A stretch of DNA of 6,924 nucleotides from Candidatus Cloacimonadota bacterium. GTDB lineage: Bacteria; Cloacimonadota; Cloacimonadia; Cloacimonadales; Cloacimonadaceae. Below are positions 6,591 through 6,924 of this stretch, piece after piece (positions within the stretch are counted from its first letter, which is position 1; every line of letters starts with the position of its first letter). The position numbers were made by a program, and so were the translations under genes. A model generated the notes under the pieces. It ran no database searches and was not told the origin of the DNA. It saw only the letters and a list, made by a program, of their open reading frames with translations. The stretch is from the NCBI GenBank assembly GCA_012519465.1, contig JAAYQD010000015.1, positions 1 to 6,924 on the forward strand, written 5' to 3'.

Positions 6591-6603
6591 CTCGCAAAGC
6601 GAG
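6591..6603. repeat. Small hairpin CTCGC-AAA-GCGAG
   Basis: A 5-bp perfect inverted repeat around a 3-base loop. It shares the GCGAG word with the palindrome at 6326-6498 and may be a fragment of the same repeat family. No T-run follows, so it is not a terminator. Confidence 0.5.
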
Positions 6604-6605
6604 CC

Positions 6606-6640
6606 CACACTAACACCTAACACCTAATACCTATCACCTA
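6606..6640. repeat. Degenerate 7-bp tandem repeat, five units
   Basis: The units read CACACTA, ACACCTA, ACACCTA, ATACCTA and TCACCTA, a tandem array of period 7 with one or two changes per unit. It abuts the hairpin at 6640-6660. No coding role is apparent. Confidence 0.8.
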
Positions 6641-6660
6641 AGCCAGCCAGCGGCTGGCTT
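6640..6660. repeat. 9-bp perfect inverted repeat, 3-base loop
   Basis: AAGCCAGCC (6640-6648), loop AGC, then GGCTGGCTT (6652-6660). The stem is GC-rich, but only two T residues end it on either strand, so a terminator role is weak. Confidence 0.7.
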
Positions 6661-6669
6661 TCCCCCTGT

Positions 6670-6687
6670 TCCCTGTCCCCTGACCCC
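6670..6687. repeat. 18-bp C-rich direct repeat, copy 2
   Basis: Identical to 6276-6293, 394 bp apart start to start. The two copies bracket the 173-bp palindrome and the 7-bp repeat array. Confidence 0.85.
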
Positions 6688-6708
6688 TACGGCGTAAGCC
6701 GCTTCTTC

Positions 6709-6781
6709 CCCATTAACCACCCTTGTCTCTCCTTTGCCTCGACAAGGGTGAGACAAGGGTGGTACAAGGGAGGCTAATGGG
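6709..6781. repeat. Slipped palindrome: one left arm, three right arms in 11-bp tandem repeat
   Basis: Three tandem 11-bp units, each with ACAAGGG, start at 6741, 6752 and 6763. The left arm can pair with each. 6718-6727 pairs with 6741-6750 (10 bp perfect), 6716-6729 with 6750-6763 (14 bp perfect), and 6709-6726 with 6764-6781 (16 of 18). The three hairpins are mutually exclusive. The element ends 18 bp before the inferred insertion sequence end. Confidence 0.8.
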
Positions 6782-6799
6782 CAAGGAGTGACATGCTAT

Positions 6800-6924
6800 T
6801 GACCCGTCCTTAAATTGGTTGACACATAGTTCACCTTATTAGGAGTAGAATTATGAAACAAAAGAAACCACGACTGATTTATAGTGAAGCATTTAAACGT
6901 TCGGTAGTGAGCGACATTGAATGC
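6800..6924 (+). mobile_element. Left end of an IS3-family insertion sequence (truncated by window)
   Basis: The element is inferred from the transposase start at 6853. The sequence from TGACCC (6800) through GTTGACACA (6818-6826) resembles IS3-family termini, which begin TG and carry a GTTGGACA-like word about 20 bp in. The exact end is uncertain. The right end and any target-site duplication lie outside the window. Confidence 0.6.
6853..6924 (+). CDS. IS3-family transposase OrfA, N-terminal 24 residues
   Basis: The frame starts at ATG 6853, with AGGAG (6841-6845) 7 nt upstream, and runs open to the window edge. The peptide MKQKKPRLIYSEAFKRSVVS followed by DIEC matches the opening of IS3-family OrfA proteins, which start with basic residues and then a [YF]S-x-x-FK-x-x-VV-x-x-[IY]E pattern leading into a helix-turn-helix that binds the element ends. 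In this family OrfA and OrfB are normally joined by a programmed -1 frameshift. Only the start is visible, so I cannot tell whether the transposase is intact. Confidence 0.75.
   Translation, partial: MKQKKPRLIYSEAFKRSVVSDIEC

Larger units (their letters stand above)
6184..6799. other. Gene-free, repeat-rich spacer
   Basis: About 615 bases between gcvH and the insertion sequence hold no frame with recognisable protein features. Apart from the gcvH promoter at the left end, the region is a mosaic of palindromes, direct repeats and low-complexity C-rich or AT-rich words, described individually in other entries. Short words based on GCGAGC or CTCGC recur at 6354, 6363, 6456-6470 and 6591-6603. 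No tRNA, rRNA or CRISPR structure is seen. Confidence 0.7.

Noticed and set aside
6640..6660. Intrinsic terminator at the 9-bp hairpin
   Set aside because: No T-run follows on either strand, and no gene ends nearby.
6606..6773. CRISPR-like array
   Set aside because: The 7-bp and 11-bp units are contiguous tandem repeats with no spacers, and there are no cas genes.

Overview
This window looks like chromosomal DNA of a Gram-negative bacterium from the Fibrobacterota-Chlorobiota-Bacteroidota neighbourhood. The best guess, from general knowledge rather than a database search, is Candidatus Cloacimonadota. The strongest clue is a large secreted beta-sandwich protein ending in a YPNPFNP-type FlgD-like / type IX secretion sorting domain. 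The modest GC content, AGGAGG-type ribosome binding sites and word-like repeats between genes fit that guess but do not prove it.

Left part, + strand: the 3' two thirds of an ABC exporter gene with fused membrane and ATPase domains (1-1127) runs in from outside the window. After a 114-base gap with a good promoter candidate comes a 924-residue secreted multidomain protein (1242-4016). It has a signal peptide, two MAM/jelly-roll-like modules, a fibronectin type III domain split by a 200-residue inserted domain, a second related beta-sandwich and the C-terminal sorting tail. A strong bidirectional terminator (4036-4068) separates it from the convergent gene cluster.

Middle part, - strand, read right to left: gcvH (glycine cleavage H protein), gmk (guanylate kinase), a small acidic protein that is probably a divergent RNA polymerase omega subunit, and a family 4 uracil-DNA glycosylase. 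Spacings are 18 nt, an 11-nt overlap and a 4-nt GTGA overlap, so this is very probably one operon with translational coupling. It has a promoter candidate at 6205-6232 and ends at the shared terminator. The genes serve C1/glycine metabolism, GMP phosphorylation, transcription and DNA repair: a housekeeping set rather than a pathway.

Right part: about 670 bases (6184-6852) hold no convincing gene but are dense in repeats. They contain a 173-bp imperfect palindrome with 27-bp terminal arms, an 18-bp C-rich direct repeat 394 bp apart, a 7-bp tandem repeat, several small hairpins, and a palindrome whose single left arm can pair with three right arms spaced 11 bp apart. The last 125 bases look like the left end of an IS3-family insertion sequence with the first 24 codons of its transposase OrfA.

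I do not see a clear novel defence or biosynthetic system. The most unusual material is the repeat-rich spacer and the polyaspartate tail of the omega-like protein.
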